A DNA stretch of 64,000 nt from Brassica napus (lineage: Eukaryota; Streptophyta; Magnoliopsida; Brassicales; Brassicaceae), in the NCBI RefSeq assembly GCF_020379485.1, contig NC_063451.1:22302630-22366629 (forward strand), in the 5' to 3' direction. Below are positions 12,276 to 23,859 of the stretch, piece after piece. The notes under the pieces were generated by a model. It did not search any database. It had not been told where the DNA came from and worked only from the letters and a program-made list of their open reading frames with translations. Position 1 is the stretch's first letter; the number at the start of each line of letters is the position of its first letter. A program made the position numbers and the translations under genes.

Positions 12276-12835
12276 CAGTAGAACATCTATAAATTAATAC
12301 TCGATAAATTAATAATCTCTATAAATTAATAAATTTCTCTAGTCTCTACTTGAGTAGGTTCAAAATTTGACATAAATCTATAAAATAATAAGATAATAAT
12401 TTTTTAGAGAATTATATGTAAAGATATGGTCCCATTAAAATTATAAATTAATAATTTATATGTATATATATTATATATAAGTAAGATCCTATCATTATAT
12501 TGTTTGTTTTATATTCACAATGAAATTATTTTTATATATTTTTAACACTTAATATATTTTTGATGAGATTTAGTAATATAATATTTTAAACCATATTTAA
12601 ATTCTATACAATATATATTATATACACCAAATAATAAAATAAAATTAATATAAATGTAAAATTTCAAAAAATAATAACTAATATCTATACACTAAAATCA
12701 AATATATTTTTTTATCTTTGAATAAATATATCTTAAAATAAGAAATCTAAATAAGGAAACTTTCATAAATTAATATCTCTATAAATTAATAAAATTTTAA
12801 AGTCCTAATATTATTAATTTATAGAGGTTCTACTG
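12276..12835. mobile_element. Emigrant-like MITE (Tc1/mariner-pogo type), copy 1
   Basis: The ends are inverted: CAGTAGAACATCTATAAATT on the left and the complement of CAGTAGAACCTCTATAAATT on the right, both flanked by TA. The TA duplication, CAGT start and CTCTATAAATTAATA subterminal sequence match the Emigrant MITE family known from Arabidopsis. The element is 560 bp, very AT-rich and has no reading frame. Confidence 0.9.
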
Positions 12836-12837
12836 TA

Positions 12838-14373
12838 TATTGATTGATAGTTTGTTACTACTGATAGATACATTACTCGTTTCATTCACATTTTGCCTAA
12901 GAAGCTCAGCAAGATCGTTTTGCCTCTATCAAATGCTCTCTTCATGACGGTGTAAAAGCCTAAAATAACACACATTCACCGATTCACATCTAAATTGGAA
13001 AATCTTATTAGATCTTAAATCTAAATTGGTCTAACAGATTCAGGTTTTAAATGATATGACTCATAAATAGTATGGGTTTAAATAGAGACTTATTCCATCA
13101 TCCATAATTTATATTTGATATGTTTTTTATTAAATTTTTATAATGTAAAATATTGCGCAGTTTCAAATCGCGGATCAAAATCTAGGTTTCAATTAGTAAA
13201 CATCGCTTAATCGTGGAATCGTCGAAAAATACTTAAGCTGCAAAAAATTTAATTAAGCTGCAGAAATTTTTTAAATTTGCGGAATGGCGGAATGTATATA
13301 GATTGATTAATTTTTTTTATAATTTACTTTTATTATAAGACAAATAAATTTCAATAATAAACTAATTACTACAAAATGTGAAAATAACGAAAAATTTACT
13401 AAAAATACTTTACTTCTTATTATAATTATTTTACTTATTTTCAATACATTTTAACAATAGATTGACATCTTATAATATTATAAAAAAAGTTTAATATAAT
13501 TTTATCATCAAAATATTTATTACTATTTATTTCTTAATATAGATGGATTTGTTTTTAATTAAATTTTAGCAATGTAAATATCCCGCACTTTTAAAGGAGT
13601 AATCAAATTTTCAAATTAACGTTAGTGTTTAATTAGTTGCATAACAAAAAGTGTTTTTATATGTTAAAATATAAAAACAATAAACTCATTGGCCTTCTTA
13701 ATAACCGGTCTGGTTCGCTCTTCCAAATAAGCTCTGTTTGTTTTTTCGACGCTGACTCCGGCGGTTGCGTCAAAAAATTAAGTCATTAATGACAGAATCA
13801 CGCATCACTTGTGAAGCACGATTCACTGATTTCCAGTCACTGCGGCAACTACTAGCCAGTATAACGGACGTAGAATAAAGCAGCGTCGAAGATTCTGCGT
13901 TTCTGACAATGTATTAGCCACTACTTTGGATTTTCTGCGTCTCTGACTTTGTTATTTTTGTCTCTGTCACAGAGTATTTTTTTGACGCAACCATCGGACG
14001 GGGCGACTACGAAAAGAACATGATAGTTGTTGTAAAAAGGTACAGTCTTATAGCTTCTTCGATTTTCTGAACTCTTTTAATGCGGGGAGCACAATGTCGC
14101 AAGTGAAAAACTTTATTAGAAAAAAACGAAAAAAAGGAGTACGGTATTAAACAACAAAAACGGATCTGGTGGTCGTAAGTTAGATAAAAGAAAAAGTTAA
14201 AAAATCTCAATTATTGATAGGGTAAATCTTATTGAGAAAGAAAAAGGAAACAAACATAAAAAAAAAAAAGTAAATATTATAGTTTTGTTCCTTGTTCGGA
14301 TAGAATTAGTATTCAGAGTACCCTTTATAAACAAGTTGGAGCAAGTGCTTTCTCTTGGAAAAAACAAACAAAC
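12838..14373. other. AT-rich upstream region of F-box gene B
   Basis: No coding sequence. It contains blocks such as AATATTGCGCAGTTTCAAAT and ATATCCCGCACTTTTAAAGG that resemble internal parts of small Brassicaceae Helitrons, without clear ends. The less AT-rich stretch 13690-13990 (GGCCTTCTTAATAACCGG onward) is the best candidate for the promoter and leader region. The same region recurs at 16730-18265 upstream of gene C. Confidence 0.5.
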
Positions 14374-15615
14374 ATGATGTCAGTTTATGGGAAAGCAAAA
14401 CAAAGCACGATGAAGAGGAATTGTAGGAAGAAACAGAGGAACTACTGTCCGCAGCAGGCATGTAAGTTATCTGTGTTGCCAGATGAAATCGTAATGAATT
14501 GCTTGGCCTTTGTCTCAAGATTGGACCACGGATCATTATACCTGGTCTCCAAGCTGCACCGCTCTCTAATGCTTTCCCCGGAGTTATACCAAGCCCGATC
14601 CCTAATGGGTTGCACCGAACACTGCATCTATTTATGTTTAAGCATCCCTTCAGACCCGTTCGCACGCTGGTTCGGCTTCTACCCAAAAGCCCCCGTAAAT
14701 CATCCTAGTCGGCTGCTTCAGATCCGGCCACACTTGTATCAGCCTCCTGAAGCATCTTCCGTGGTGGCCCATGGTTGGGGTATCTATGTGATTGGTGGGA
14801 TGATTGGCAGGAAGCGATCATCCAGGGTCTTTTTCCTGGATTGCCGATCTCATACGTGGACCAATCTCCCCTCCATGGGGTTCGCTCGAGCTTCTGCTGC
14901 AGCTGGCGTGGTGGACGGGAAGATATACGTTTTTGGAGGTTGCAAGAAACCAAATTGGGCAGTGGAGGTTTTTGATCCAAAGACGCAGACTTGGGATGCC
15001 TTGCCTCCTCCGCCAGATGATCTGAACTCCTCTTCGGCCTTAATGCACGAAATCGCACTGATAGAGGAGGAGAAGACAAAGAAGATTTTCGGTTTGAATG
15101 ACAAAGGTGATGGACTGCTTTACATTCCGAGTCAAGGCATATGGAAAACAGGGAACTCGGATACCAACGAACTTAGAAAGGGTTGGCATGTGATCGACAA
15201 TGTCATCTACTCTTGTGTAACCGGTGGGTGGATATTGTGGTGTGAGGCAAGTGATTTGGAGGAGTCCGCGGTTGGGATGAAGTGGAGACAAGTTATGGGC
15301 TTGGAGGATCTAAGGGGCACCCTTTGTGCCTCCAAAGTGGTCAATTATGGTTGGGGTTTGCCATCCCTACACCTTGACGGTATATTTCCCGGTCACAAAC
15401 TGAGCAACTCTGGTCCCAACATGTTACTCTTCTGGGACTCTCCTGCTAATAGGAAATGGGAGATTTGGTGTGCAGAGATCTCTTTACAAAGGCGCAAAGA
15501 AACTGGCGAGATTTGGGGAACTGTTGAGTGGTCCGAAGCCGTCACAACGATCGATTATCCTCTACATCGGCCTCGTCACTGTAAAATTTTATATTCTCTA
15601 TCCTTCAATCTTTGA
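14374..15615 (+). CDS. F-box/kelch-repeat protein, copy B
   Basis: A single-exon gene of 413 residues. F-box proteins bind SKP1 in SCF ubiquitin ligases, and kelch repeats form a propeller that recruits the target. The F-box lies at about residues 31-75 (LSVLPDEIVMNCLAFVSRLD, then LYLVSKLHRSLMLSPELYQAR). Two clear kelch repeats follow at about 128-175 (YVIGG...RVFFLDCRSHTWTNLPSM) and 178-215 (DGKIYVFGGC...VEVFDPKTQTWDALP), with weaker ones up to about 330. This is the usual architecture and size for the large Brassicaceae family. The start is ATG ATG at 14374, preceded by stop codons in frame. Copies B and C differ at residue 48 (Ser in B, Pro in C). The target substrate cannot be told from sequence. 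Confidence 0.92.
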   Translation: MMSVYGKAKQSTMKRNCRKKQRNYCPQQACKLSVLPDEIVMNCLAFVSRLDHGSLYLVSKLHRSLMLSPELYQARSLMGCTEHCIYLCLSIPSDPFARWFGFYPKAPVNHPSRLLQIRPHLYQPPEASSVVAHGWGIYVIGGMIGRKRSSRVFFLDCRSHTWTNLPSMGFARASAAAGVVDGKIYVFGGCKKPNWAVEVFDPKTQTWDALPPPPDDLNSSSALMHEIALIEEEKTKKIFGLNDKGDGLLYIPSQGIWKTGNSDTNELRKGWHVIDNVIYSCVTGGWILWCEASDLEESAVGMKWRQVMGLEDLRGTLCASKVVNYGWGLPSLHLDGIFPGHKLSNSGPNMLLFWDSPANRKWEIWCAEISLQRRKETGEIWGTVEWSEAVTTIDYPLHRPRHCKILYSLSFNL

Positions 15616-16167
15616 AATCTCCCTCTCAACTCTACTTTGAAAATTTCCAAGCCAACAACAATGTAAGTGGACTAGATATACATTATACAAAGATATACAT
15701 TATACAACTCATAGTTTTGTCATACAAGGTGTTTAGTGTTAATACTCCTCCCCCATCAAAGATCGTGCCCTCAAAGTTGATGATCTTGATATCACTTGAG
15801 AAGCAACAAGACAAGTCCCCTGAGGTAGAGATATCTGAGTGAAGAGAAGAGAAATAATACCATTTGGTCGCTGTGTTGTGTTTTGTGCAGAAGACAAAGA
15901 GAGTCAAAATTTTAGTTAGTACAGAGATGATCTCTGCAACTAAACAAATCAACAAGTATTTTCCATGATAATTTTGTAAAACCTGTATCAAAAAGAAACA
16001 ATAATGCTAATAAGTGTAAGAAAGAAAAATTATGAAGCTCATTTGGTGGGGTCGCAGCTATTCGTGAGTGCAAGCCAAAACAGTGCAAATGAGTCTTGCT
16101 CCAAATATTAGTCATGATGGCCTAGCCTGTATATGTATCTGAGATTAGCCAAAAGTTTGTTATATTA

Positions 16168-16727
16168 CAGTAGAACATCTATAAATTAATACTCGATAAA
16201 TTAATAATCTCTATAAATTAATAAATTTCTCTAGTCTCTACTTGAGTCGGTTCAAAATTTGACATAAATCTATAAAATAATAAGATAATAATTTTTTAGA
16301 GAATTCTATGTAAAGATATGGTCCCATTAAAATTATAAATTAATAATTTATATGTATATATATTTTATATAAGTAAGATCCTATCATTATATTGTTTGTT
16401 TTATATTCACAATGAAATTATTTTTATATTTTTTTAACACTTAATATATTTTTGATGAGATTTAGTAATATAATATTTTAAACCATATTTAAATTCTATA
16501 CAATATATATTATATACACCAAATAATAAAATAAAATTAATATAAATGTAAAATTTCAAAAAATAATAATTAATATCTATACACTAAAATCAAATATTTT
16601 TTTTTATCTTTGAATAAATATATCTTAAAATAAGAAATCTAAATAAGGAAACTTTCATAAATTAATATCTCTATAAATTAATAAAATTTTAAAGTCCTAA
16701 TATTATTAATTTATAGAGGTTCTACTG
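16168..16727. mobile_element. Emigrant-like MITE, copy 2 (duplicate of copy 1)
   Basis: Same 560-bp length, same ends and same flanks as the copy at 12276, with a few base differences. It was copied as part of the tandem duplication rather than by transposition, because the flanking DNA on both sides is duplicated with it. Confidence 0.9.
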
Positions 16728-18265
16728 TATATTGATTGATAGTTTGTTACTACTGATAGATACATTACTAGTTTCATTCACATTTTGCCTAAGAAGCTCA
16801 GCAAGATCGTTTTGCCTCTATCAAATGCTCTCTTCATGACGGTGTAAAAGCCTAAAATAACACACATTCACCGATTCACATCTAAATTGGAAAATCTTAT
16901 TAGATCTTAAATCTAAATTGGTCTAACAGATTCGGGTTTTAAATGATATGACTCATAAATAGTATGGGTTTAAGTAGAGACTTATTCCAGCATCCATAAT
17001 TTATATTTGATATGTTTTTTATTAAATTTTTACAATGTAAAATATTGCGCAGTTTCAAATCGCGGATCAAAATCTAGGTTTCAATTAGTAAACATCGCTT
17101 AATCGTGAAATTGTCGAAAAATACTTAAGCTGCAAAAAATTTAATTAAGCTGCAGAAATTTTTTAAATTTGCGGAATGGCGGAATGTATATAGATTGATT
17201 AATTTTTTTTATAATTTACTTTTATTATAAGACAAATAAATTTCAATAATAAACTAATTACTACAAAATGTGAAAATAACGAAAAATTTACTAAAAATAC
17301 TTTACTTCTTATTATAATTTTTACTTATTTTCAATACATTTTAACAATAGATTGACATCTTATAATATTATAAAAAAAAGTTTAATATAATTTTATCATC
17401 AAAATATTTATTACTATTTATTTCTTAATATAGATCGATTTGTTTTTGATTAAATTTTTGCAATGTAAATATCCCGCACTTTTAAAGGAGTAATCAAATT
17501 TCCAAATTAACGTTAGTGTTTAATTAGTTGCATAACAAAAAGTGTTTTTATATGTTAAAATATAAAAACAATAAACTCATTGGCCTTCTTAATAACCGGT
17601 CTGGTTCGCTCTTCCAAATAAGCCTTGTTCGTTTCTTCGACGCTGACTCCGGCGGTTGCGTCAAAAAATTAAGTCATTAATGACAGAAACACGCATCACT
17701 TGTGAAGCACGATTCACTGATTTCCAGTCACTGCGGCAACTAGTAGCCAGTATAACGGACGTAGAATAAAGCAGCGTCGAAGTTTCTGCGTTTCTGACAA
17801 TGTATTAGCCACTACTTTGGATTTTCTGCGTCTCCGATTTTGTTATTTTTGTCTCTGTCACAGAGTATTTTTTTGACGCAGCCATCTGACGGGGCGACTA
17901 AGAAACGAACATGATAGTTGTTGTAAAAAGGTAAAGTCTTATAGCTTCTTCGAATTTCTGAACTCTTTTAATGCGGGGAGCACAATGTCGCAAGTGAAAA
18001 ACTTTATTAGGAAAAAACGAAAAAAAGGAGTACGGTATTAAACAACAAAAACGGATCTGGTGGTCGTAAGTTAGATAAAAGAAAAAGTTAAAAAATCTCA
18101 ATTATTGATAGGGTAAATCTTATTGAGAAAGAAAAAGGAAACAAACATAAAAAAAAAAAAGTAAATATTATAGTTTTGTTCCTTGTTCGGATAGAATTAG
18201 TATTCAGAGTACCCTTTATAAACAAGTTGGAGCAAGTGCTTTTCTCTTGGAAAAAACAAACAAAC

Positions 18266-19507
18266 ATGATGTCAGTTTATGGGAAAGCAAAACAAAGCAC
18301 GATGAAGAGGAATTGTAGGAAGAAACAGAGGAACTACTGTCCGCAGCAGGCATGTAAGTTATCTGTGTTGCCAGATGAAATCGTAATGAATTGCTTGGCC
18401 TTTGTCCCAAGATTGGACCACGGATCCTTATATCTGGTCTCCAAGCTGCACCGCTCTCTAATGCTTTCCCCGGAGTTATACCAAGCCCGATCCCTAATGG
18501 GTTGCACCGAACACTGCATCTATTTGTGTTTAAGCATCCCTTCAGACCCGTTCGCACGCTGGTTCGGCTTCTACCCAAAAGCCCCCGTAAATCATCCTAG
18601 TCGGCTGCTTCAGATCCGGCCACACTTGTATCAGCCTCCTGAAGCATCTTCCGTGGTGGCCCATGGTTGGGGTATCTATGTGATTGGTGGGATGATTGGC
18701 AGGAAGCGATCATCCAGGGTCTTTTTCCTGGATTGCCGATCTCATACGTGGACCAATCTCCCCTCCATGGGGTTCGCTCGAGCTTCTGCTGCAGCTGGCG
18801 TGGTGGACGGGAAGATATACGTTTTTGGAGGTTGCAAGAAACCAAATTGGGCAGTGGAGGTTTTTGATCCAAAGACGCAGACTTGGGATGCCTTGCCTCC
18901 TCCGCCAGATGATCTGAACTCCTCTTCGGCCTTAATGCACGAAATCGCACTGATAGAGGAGGAGAAGACAAAGAAGATTTTCGGTTTGAATGACAAAGGT
19001 GATGGACTGCTTTACATTCCGAGTCAAGGCATATGGAAAACAGGGAACTCGGATACCAACGAACTTAGAAAGGGTTGGCATGTGATCGACAATGTCATCT
19101 ACTCTTGTGTAACCGGTGGGTGGATATTGTGGTGTGAGGCAAGTGATTTGGAGGAGTCCGCGGTTGGGATGAAGTGGAGACAAGTTATGGGCTTGGAGGA
19201 TCTAAGGGGCACCCTTTGTGCCTCCAAAGTGGTCAATTATGGTTGGGGTTTGCCATCCCTACACCTTGACGGTATATTTCCCGGTCACAAACTGAGCAAC
19301 TCTGGTCCCAACATGTTACTCTTCTGGGACTCTCCTGCTAATAGGAAATGGGAGATTTGGTGTGCAGAGATCTCTTTACAAAGGCGCAAAGAAACTGGCG
19401 AGATTTGGGGAACTGTTGAGTGGTCCGAAGCCGTCACAACGATCGATTATCCTCTACATCGGCCTCGTCACTGTAAAATTTTATATTCTCTATCCTTCAA
19501 TCTTTGA
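18266..19507 (+). CDS. F-box/kelch-repeat protein, copy C
   Basis: Second intact copy, 413 residues, nearly identical to the gene at 14374, with the same F-box and kelch positions and Pro instead of Ser at residue 48. An extra T near 18241 leaves the frame open upstream to 18176, but that stretch has no ATG, so I take the first ATG at 18266. Both copies keep open frames and matching upstream regions, so both may be expressed. The 3' flank continues into sequence shared with copy A rather than into another MITE. Confidence 0.92.
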   Translation: MMSVYGKAKQSTMKRNCRKKQRNYCPQQACKLSVLPDEIVMNCLAFVPRLDHGSLYLVSKLHRSLMLSPELYQARSLMGCTEHCIYLCLSIPSDPFARWFGFYPKAPVNHPSRLLQIRPHLYQPPEASSVVAHGWGIYVIGGMIGRKRSSRVFFLDCRSHTWTNLPSMGFARASAAAGVVDGKIYVFGGCKKPNWAVEVFDPKTQTWDALPPPPDDLNSSSALMHEIALIEEEKTKKIFGLNDKGDGLLYIPSQGIWKTGNSDTNELRKGWHVIDNVIYSCVTGGWILWCEASDLEESAVGMKWRQVMGLEDLRGTLCASKVVNYGWGLPSLHLDGIFPGHKLSNSGPNMLLFWDSPANRKWEIWCAEISLQRRKETGEIWGTVEWSEAVTTIDYPLHRPRHCKILYSLSFNL

Positions 19508-20339
19508 AATCTCCCTCTCAACTCTACTTTGAAAATTTCCAAGCCAACAACAATGTAAGTGGACTAGATATACATTATACAAAGATATACATTATACAAC
19601 TCATAGTTTTGTCATACAAGGTGTTTAGTGTTAATACTCCTCCCCCATCAAAGATCGTGCCCTCAAAGTTGATGATCTTGATATCACTTGAGAAGCAACA
19701 AGACAAGTCCCCTGAGGTAGAGATATCTGAGTGAAGAGAAGAGAAATAATACCATTTGGTCGCTGTGTTGTGTTTTGTGCAGAAGACAAAGAGAGTCAAA
19801 ATTTTAGTTAGTACAGAGATGATCTCTGCAACTAAACAAATCAACAAGTATTTTCCATGATAATTTTGTAAAACCTGTATCAAAAAGAAACAATAATGCT
19901 AATAAGTGTAAGAAAGAAAAATTATGAAGCTCATTTGGTGGGGTCGCAGCTATTCGTGAGTGCAAGCCAAAACAGTGCAAATGAGTCTTGCTCCAAATAT
20001 TATGACCAAGTCATGATGGCCTAGCCTGTATATGTATCTGAAAACCAAGGGATTCCAAGTTTCGAAAGTACATTAGTGCTCTTGTTTAGATGTTGAGAAG
20101 AACAAAAGGCATATTAAAGATATCATACAGTACTTGTATCGTATTGTCCTCTCTATTCTCGAACTAAAACTGATTATGAACCTCATTATTATAAATCTAG
20201 GCATGGTCAACGAAATCAAAAACTCAATTCTAAGATTAGCCAAAAAGTTATGGAGGAAAAAACGGTTACAGCAAAAATAGGAGAAGGTTCATTTGTACTT
20301 CAAAAATACAGTATGTTGTCTTCTTACTCTTTGATTATA
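19508..20339. other. 3' flank of F-box copy C
   Basis: It matches 15616-16142 and then the 12000-12250 flank of copy A (AAACCAAGGGATTCCAAGTT). Homology to A stops after GATTAGCCAAAA near 20240. A short open frame just downstream of both intact genes (19504-19734) is equally conserved only because the whole block is duplicated. I see no protein family in it. Confidence 0.6.
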
Positions 20340-20402
20340 CGATATCTTCTTCTACATGGCTACATGGAGTAGAAGATATCGGTACATACTCGATGTAGCC
20401 AC
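20340..20402. other. Overlapping inverted repeats (hairpin)
   Basis: 20340-20358 pairs with 20363-20381 (17 of 19 positions) around a 4-base loop. A second, overlapping inverted repeat pairs 20359-20372 with 20388-20401 (13 of 14 positions). The two hairpins compete for the same middle segment. Function unknown. Confidence 0.6.
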
Positions 20403-20453
20403 GTTGAACACTAAAATAATAGTTCTCAATATAACAAGCTATCAATCAATATA

Positions 20454-21160
20454 ATTTTTTTTTGGGTAAAATGTTTAAGTATTATTACCAATTTTCCATT
20501 TGTGACAGAAGATACAGAGGTAAGTTGTAGCAGAAAACAAAAATAAATCTAAACAGCACAAACAAAAGTAAGCAAGCCAAAACAATTGGAGGAAAACATA
20601 AGTTAAGTAAGTCCCCAAGAGAATAGTTAGGTGCTCAAGAACTGACCCAAGACGAGCAAAAGCAGACTCGGTATCCAGACAATGCCGAACCCATCAACCA
20701 AGACTGATTGACACAGAACCAGGGACCAACTCTTGCCTCATACCGCTCATGTTACAGCCAACACCAATCCGAGATCCACATACGAGAGCAGAGCAGGCCA
20801 AGGCATCGCAACTCAGGTTCACAGAGGACAGAGGAGAAGAAGAGATTACATTGAAGTGGAAAGGCACAGCTTCAATGTGGTAGGCGGCGGATGTAAACAA
20901 ACCGCCACCACCGGACTCGATACTCGCTCCAACGCCAAAATACACTGAAAGCGGACCCGATGACAGCAACGATAACCGGAACAGCAAACACCGGACGAGA
21001 CCGGAGATCCATCGCCGGCGCTGGGATGTAGGGCCCAGGATGAAAACGATGCTTCCGGAGAACCGGAGAAACCTACCAATCTCCGCCGAAAGTCACACCG
21101 ACTAAGGAGGAGGACTCCCACTGAGTCAACTTGGAAGAAACGCCGAGATCTGAAAAATCT
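20454..21160 (-). mobile_element. Non-coding retroposon-like insertion with A tail
   Basis: Read on the minus strand, a GC-richer block with many CCGG and TCCGGT stretches begins near 21160. It ends in TTTTACCCAAAAAAAA near 20454, followed by AATATAA. A similar AATATAA lies at the other edge (21168-21174), a possible short target duplication. No reading frame shows a family signature. It could be a LINE-derived non-autonomous retroposon or a retrocopied gene leader. Confidence 0.45.
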
Positions 21161-21224
21161 GAAAATTAATATAAACCGAAAATCTCTATATTTTATAGTC
21201 TCAAATCGAATTTTTGATTTAATT

Positions 21225-21317
21225 AGTATATCTATAAATTAATATCTCTATATATTAATAAAAAAATTTATAGTTTTGCTCTAAACCCAACATTATTAAT
21301 TTATAGACGTTTCACTG
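21225..21317. mobile_element. Emigrant-related MITE fragment
   Basis: The sequence ATCTATAAATTAATATCTCT on the left and ATTATTAATTTATAGACGTT with CACTGTA on the right (end near 21317) match the termini of the two Emigrant-like MITEs, but the middle is mostly deleted. Confidence 0.65.
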
Positions 21318-21954
21318 TATATATATTATATATATAGTTTAATGATGTAACATTTTGAATGTCTACAAATATTTTGTTTTTTTTATTACAAAATGTTTCA
21401 AAAACAAAAGCTTCTACAGTGTATAACATAAATAGATTAGATCATAAAATTTCTTAACAATATCCATCCAATTTATCCTAACAAATCCAAGTTCCTAATC
21501 CGATAATATATTTAATAGTCAAAATTTTACCACGCAAAATCAAAAAAAAATATATAAAACTTGTTACAATATTTGGTACCTAAAAATGAAGAAGTTTAAA
21601 AATATTTCAAAATCACTGATTTTAGTTTTATGCTATAATATAAAAAAAACAAGTTTGCTATAACGACAACACGAGAATTTTGGAGAATAAAAAGCTTTTA
21701 CAATATAATATTGCTTACATTTATATAAAAAAATGAATATTAAATTGTTCTTTATTTGTATTGTTGCGATTCTTTGTATTTTTCTTTATTTGTATTTGAA
21801 AACCAAAGTATGGTTTAAAAGAATATCTGTTTAAATTAAGTAATCAGTCAATATTAAGTATGATGTATAAAAAGCGTGTGTATAGTAAATGATAGAATTA
21901 TGAGAAGTTCCAAAAGTTAAAAGAAATTTTTTTATCAATAGATAAATATAAGAA

Positions 21955-22744
21955 TCGTCTAGACGTTATTTGTGAAGTGATTTCACGCATGTCATCTCCA
22001 CAATCAATTTCACCACAAAAATGTGACATGAAATAATAAAATTAATGACACGGTTTATGGTTAAAAGTGACATGGACAACAACATTTAGTGTTAATTTCA
22101 ATTTTTGGTAAGTTTTGATAATATGGTAATAACTCATAAATCATCATTAAAATAAATCTATTCAAATATGTCATTACATAATATGACAATGGAAATATAA
22201 AAGATTTTAAAATTTCTAAATAGTATTTAAATATATTTTTATAATCATAAAAATTTTATTATTAAAAAATATTTTCAAAATGTTATACAATCCTTTTTTA
22301 AAAATTTAATTTTTAATCGTGATATCATTTGTTTATTTTTGATATCTACAAATTTTAGGAATTATTTTTTATTTATTTTTTAATAATTATAAAAAAAATA
22401 TTATCTGAACCGGTAGTAATTAGTTCATAGTTTAGTGTTTATTTTTGTAAAAAAAAAGTTATAAAAAAATTTGTATCAATTTTACTGTATACAAGTTAAT
22501 TTAATTTATCTTAACCAAAATAAATAAATGAATATCTTTGTAAAATATAATTTTAAATATAACTTGAAATTATTTTAAGTAAATCAAAATTTTTTATTTT
22601 ATTGTAATTCTATGTTTAACTAAATTAGTATTTAGTATTTTTATTAAAATATTAGTTCAAAACAATAAAATATAAAATATTAACAAATTTTTTAAAATAT
22701 AATGTAAACTTTTATCACTGCACATGGTGCAGAAAAACATCTAG
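21955..22744 (+). mobile_element. Non-autonomous Helitron
   Basis: The 3' end is characteristic: a short hairpin (CTGCACATGGTGCAG), a spacer AAAAACAT and CTAG at 22741-22744 followed by T. The 5' end is placed at TCGTCTAGACG after an A at 21954, and the adjacent TTTCACGCATGTCATCTCC is typical of these elements. No coding sequence. The 3' end is solid; the 5' end is a proposal. Confidence 0.6.
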
Positions 22745-22979
22745 TCTAAATTAACAGTATAGATAATGAGCATGGTCTAAGTTTTTATATGATTTTTTTG
22801 CTCAAATTTTTAGAGTATTTAGTGGAAGCGATATAATTGGATGTTGTTGTTTTTCAAGACTTTCGAACAATTTAAGTCTTACCGGATCACTGATTACTAA
22901 AAAAGTACCAAATAGATTAGTTTTATTTAAGAAAAACTTTTTCTCTCGTTATAATTTTGAAAAGGTTTTTTAAATATAA

Positions 22980-23060
22980 TTAGATTCTGATCCGCGCTTT
23001 AAAAACGCGGAACTGTTTTTTTCAAATAAATTAGTATAGGTTACATATATTTATAAGTTT
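22980..23060 (-). mobile_element. Helitron 3' terminus, minus strand
   Basis: On the minus strand a hairpin CCGCG...CGCGG is followed by ATCAGAAT and CTAA, then T, which fits a Helitron 3' end at 22980. The body should extend to the right towards about 23600, but I could not fix the 5' end. Confidence 0.5.
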
Positions 23061-23859
23061 AATTTCTATAACTATACATTCCGTACCTAAATATAATTAT
23101 TAAGCATTTGTTATCATAAATACTATTGTATTTTAAAAGTCAGTTTTTTTAGTGACAAATGAAAGACAGTGAGAATAATTGAAGAGTGTAGAGTTGTGTA
23201 TATTTTAACATTAGATATATTTGCTAAATATTATTCTTTTTACAAACCTATTCTGAAAATATACATATTTTGAAAATATCTCAAAGTTCTGAACGTTATT
23301 ATTTATTTTGAAATAAAAAATCAAACAAAACTTAAATCACATTGTAAATCCTAAGTTACTTAACAATTCAATATACCTTCTCCTGTAAGTGTCATATCAT
23401 AATATAAAAAGGCAAATAAAATATAATATAATATAGGTACACAGGGGTTTAGGATTTGCATGGTTAGTATTTATTATTTTCAACCGGAATGTAATATAGG
23501 GTCATTGTTTAGTAACTTAGGATAATATCATTGCTATATAAGTATTTATTTATCGGATAGATAGTTATGGAATAATATCTAAAAGGTTAATTTATTTAAT
23601 AAAATTTATTTAAGGGCTATTTTCCTAAATAATCATTTTTAAGTTTTTGTCTCAAATGTATCCTCTCAAATTGGAAATCAGAATAATAGCCTTCATTAAT
23701 AGAACTAAAGACTATAATGCCCTTCTTTCAACTGTAATATTGTCTCCACCAAAAAAATATGAAGTAATCTCCGGCGACGAGTCACTTCCGGCGACGAGCT
23801 GTTGAAGTCCGGCGAGGAACGAAGCGGTGATTATCCCTCCATGTCGACGAAACGAGCTG

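Larger units (their letters stand above)
12251..16142 (+). repeat. Tandem duplication unit 1 (3.89 kb)
   Basis: The block from GATTAGCCAAAAG at 12251 to TATCTGA at 16142 recurs from 16143 with an exact 3892-bp offset for the MITE ends (12276/16168) and for the gene starts (14374/18266). Only scattered substitutions and a few one-base indels separate the copies, so the duplication is recent. The unit holds one Emigrant-like MITE, about 1.5 kb of AT-rich upstream DNA and one F-box/kelch gene with its 3' flank. Confidence 0.93.
16143..20041 (+). repeat. Tandem duplication unit 2 (3.90 kb)
   Basis: Second copy of the block, starting at GATTAGCC directly after CTGA. It ends at TATGTATCTGA near 20041, where the flank of copy C continues with AAACCAAGGGATTCC, as also found after copy A. 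In unit 1 that continuation is missing and CTGA joins directly to GATTAGCC. The joint between units 1 and 2 is therefore the recombination junction. Unit 2 also has seven extra bases near 20000 (TATGACCAAG), which unit 1 lacks. Confidence 0.92.

Noticed and set aside
14705..15291. Antisense frames inside the F-box genes
   Set aside because: Shadow frames of the kelch coding sequence, duplicated with it.
15612..15842. Small gene downstream of the F-box genes
   Set aside because: Conserved at 19504-19734 only as part of the whole duplicated block. No family signature.
18176..18265. 30-residue N-terminal extension of F-box copy C
   Set aside because: The extension has no ATG, and copy B has a one-base difference that breaks it. 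The shared ATG is the better start.
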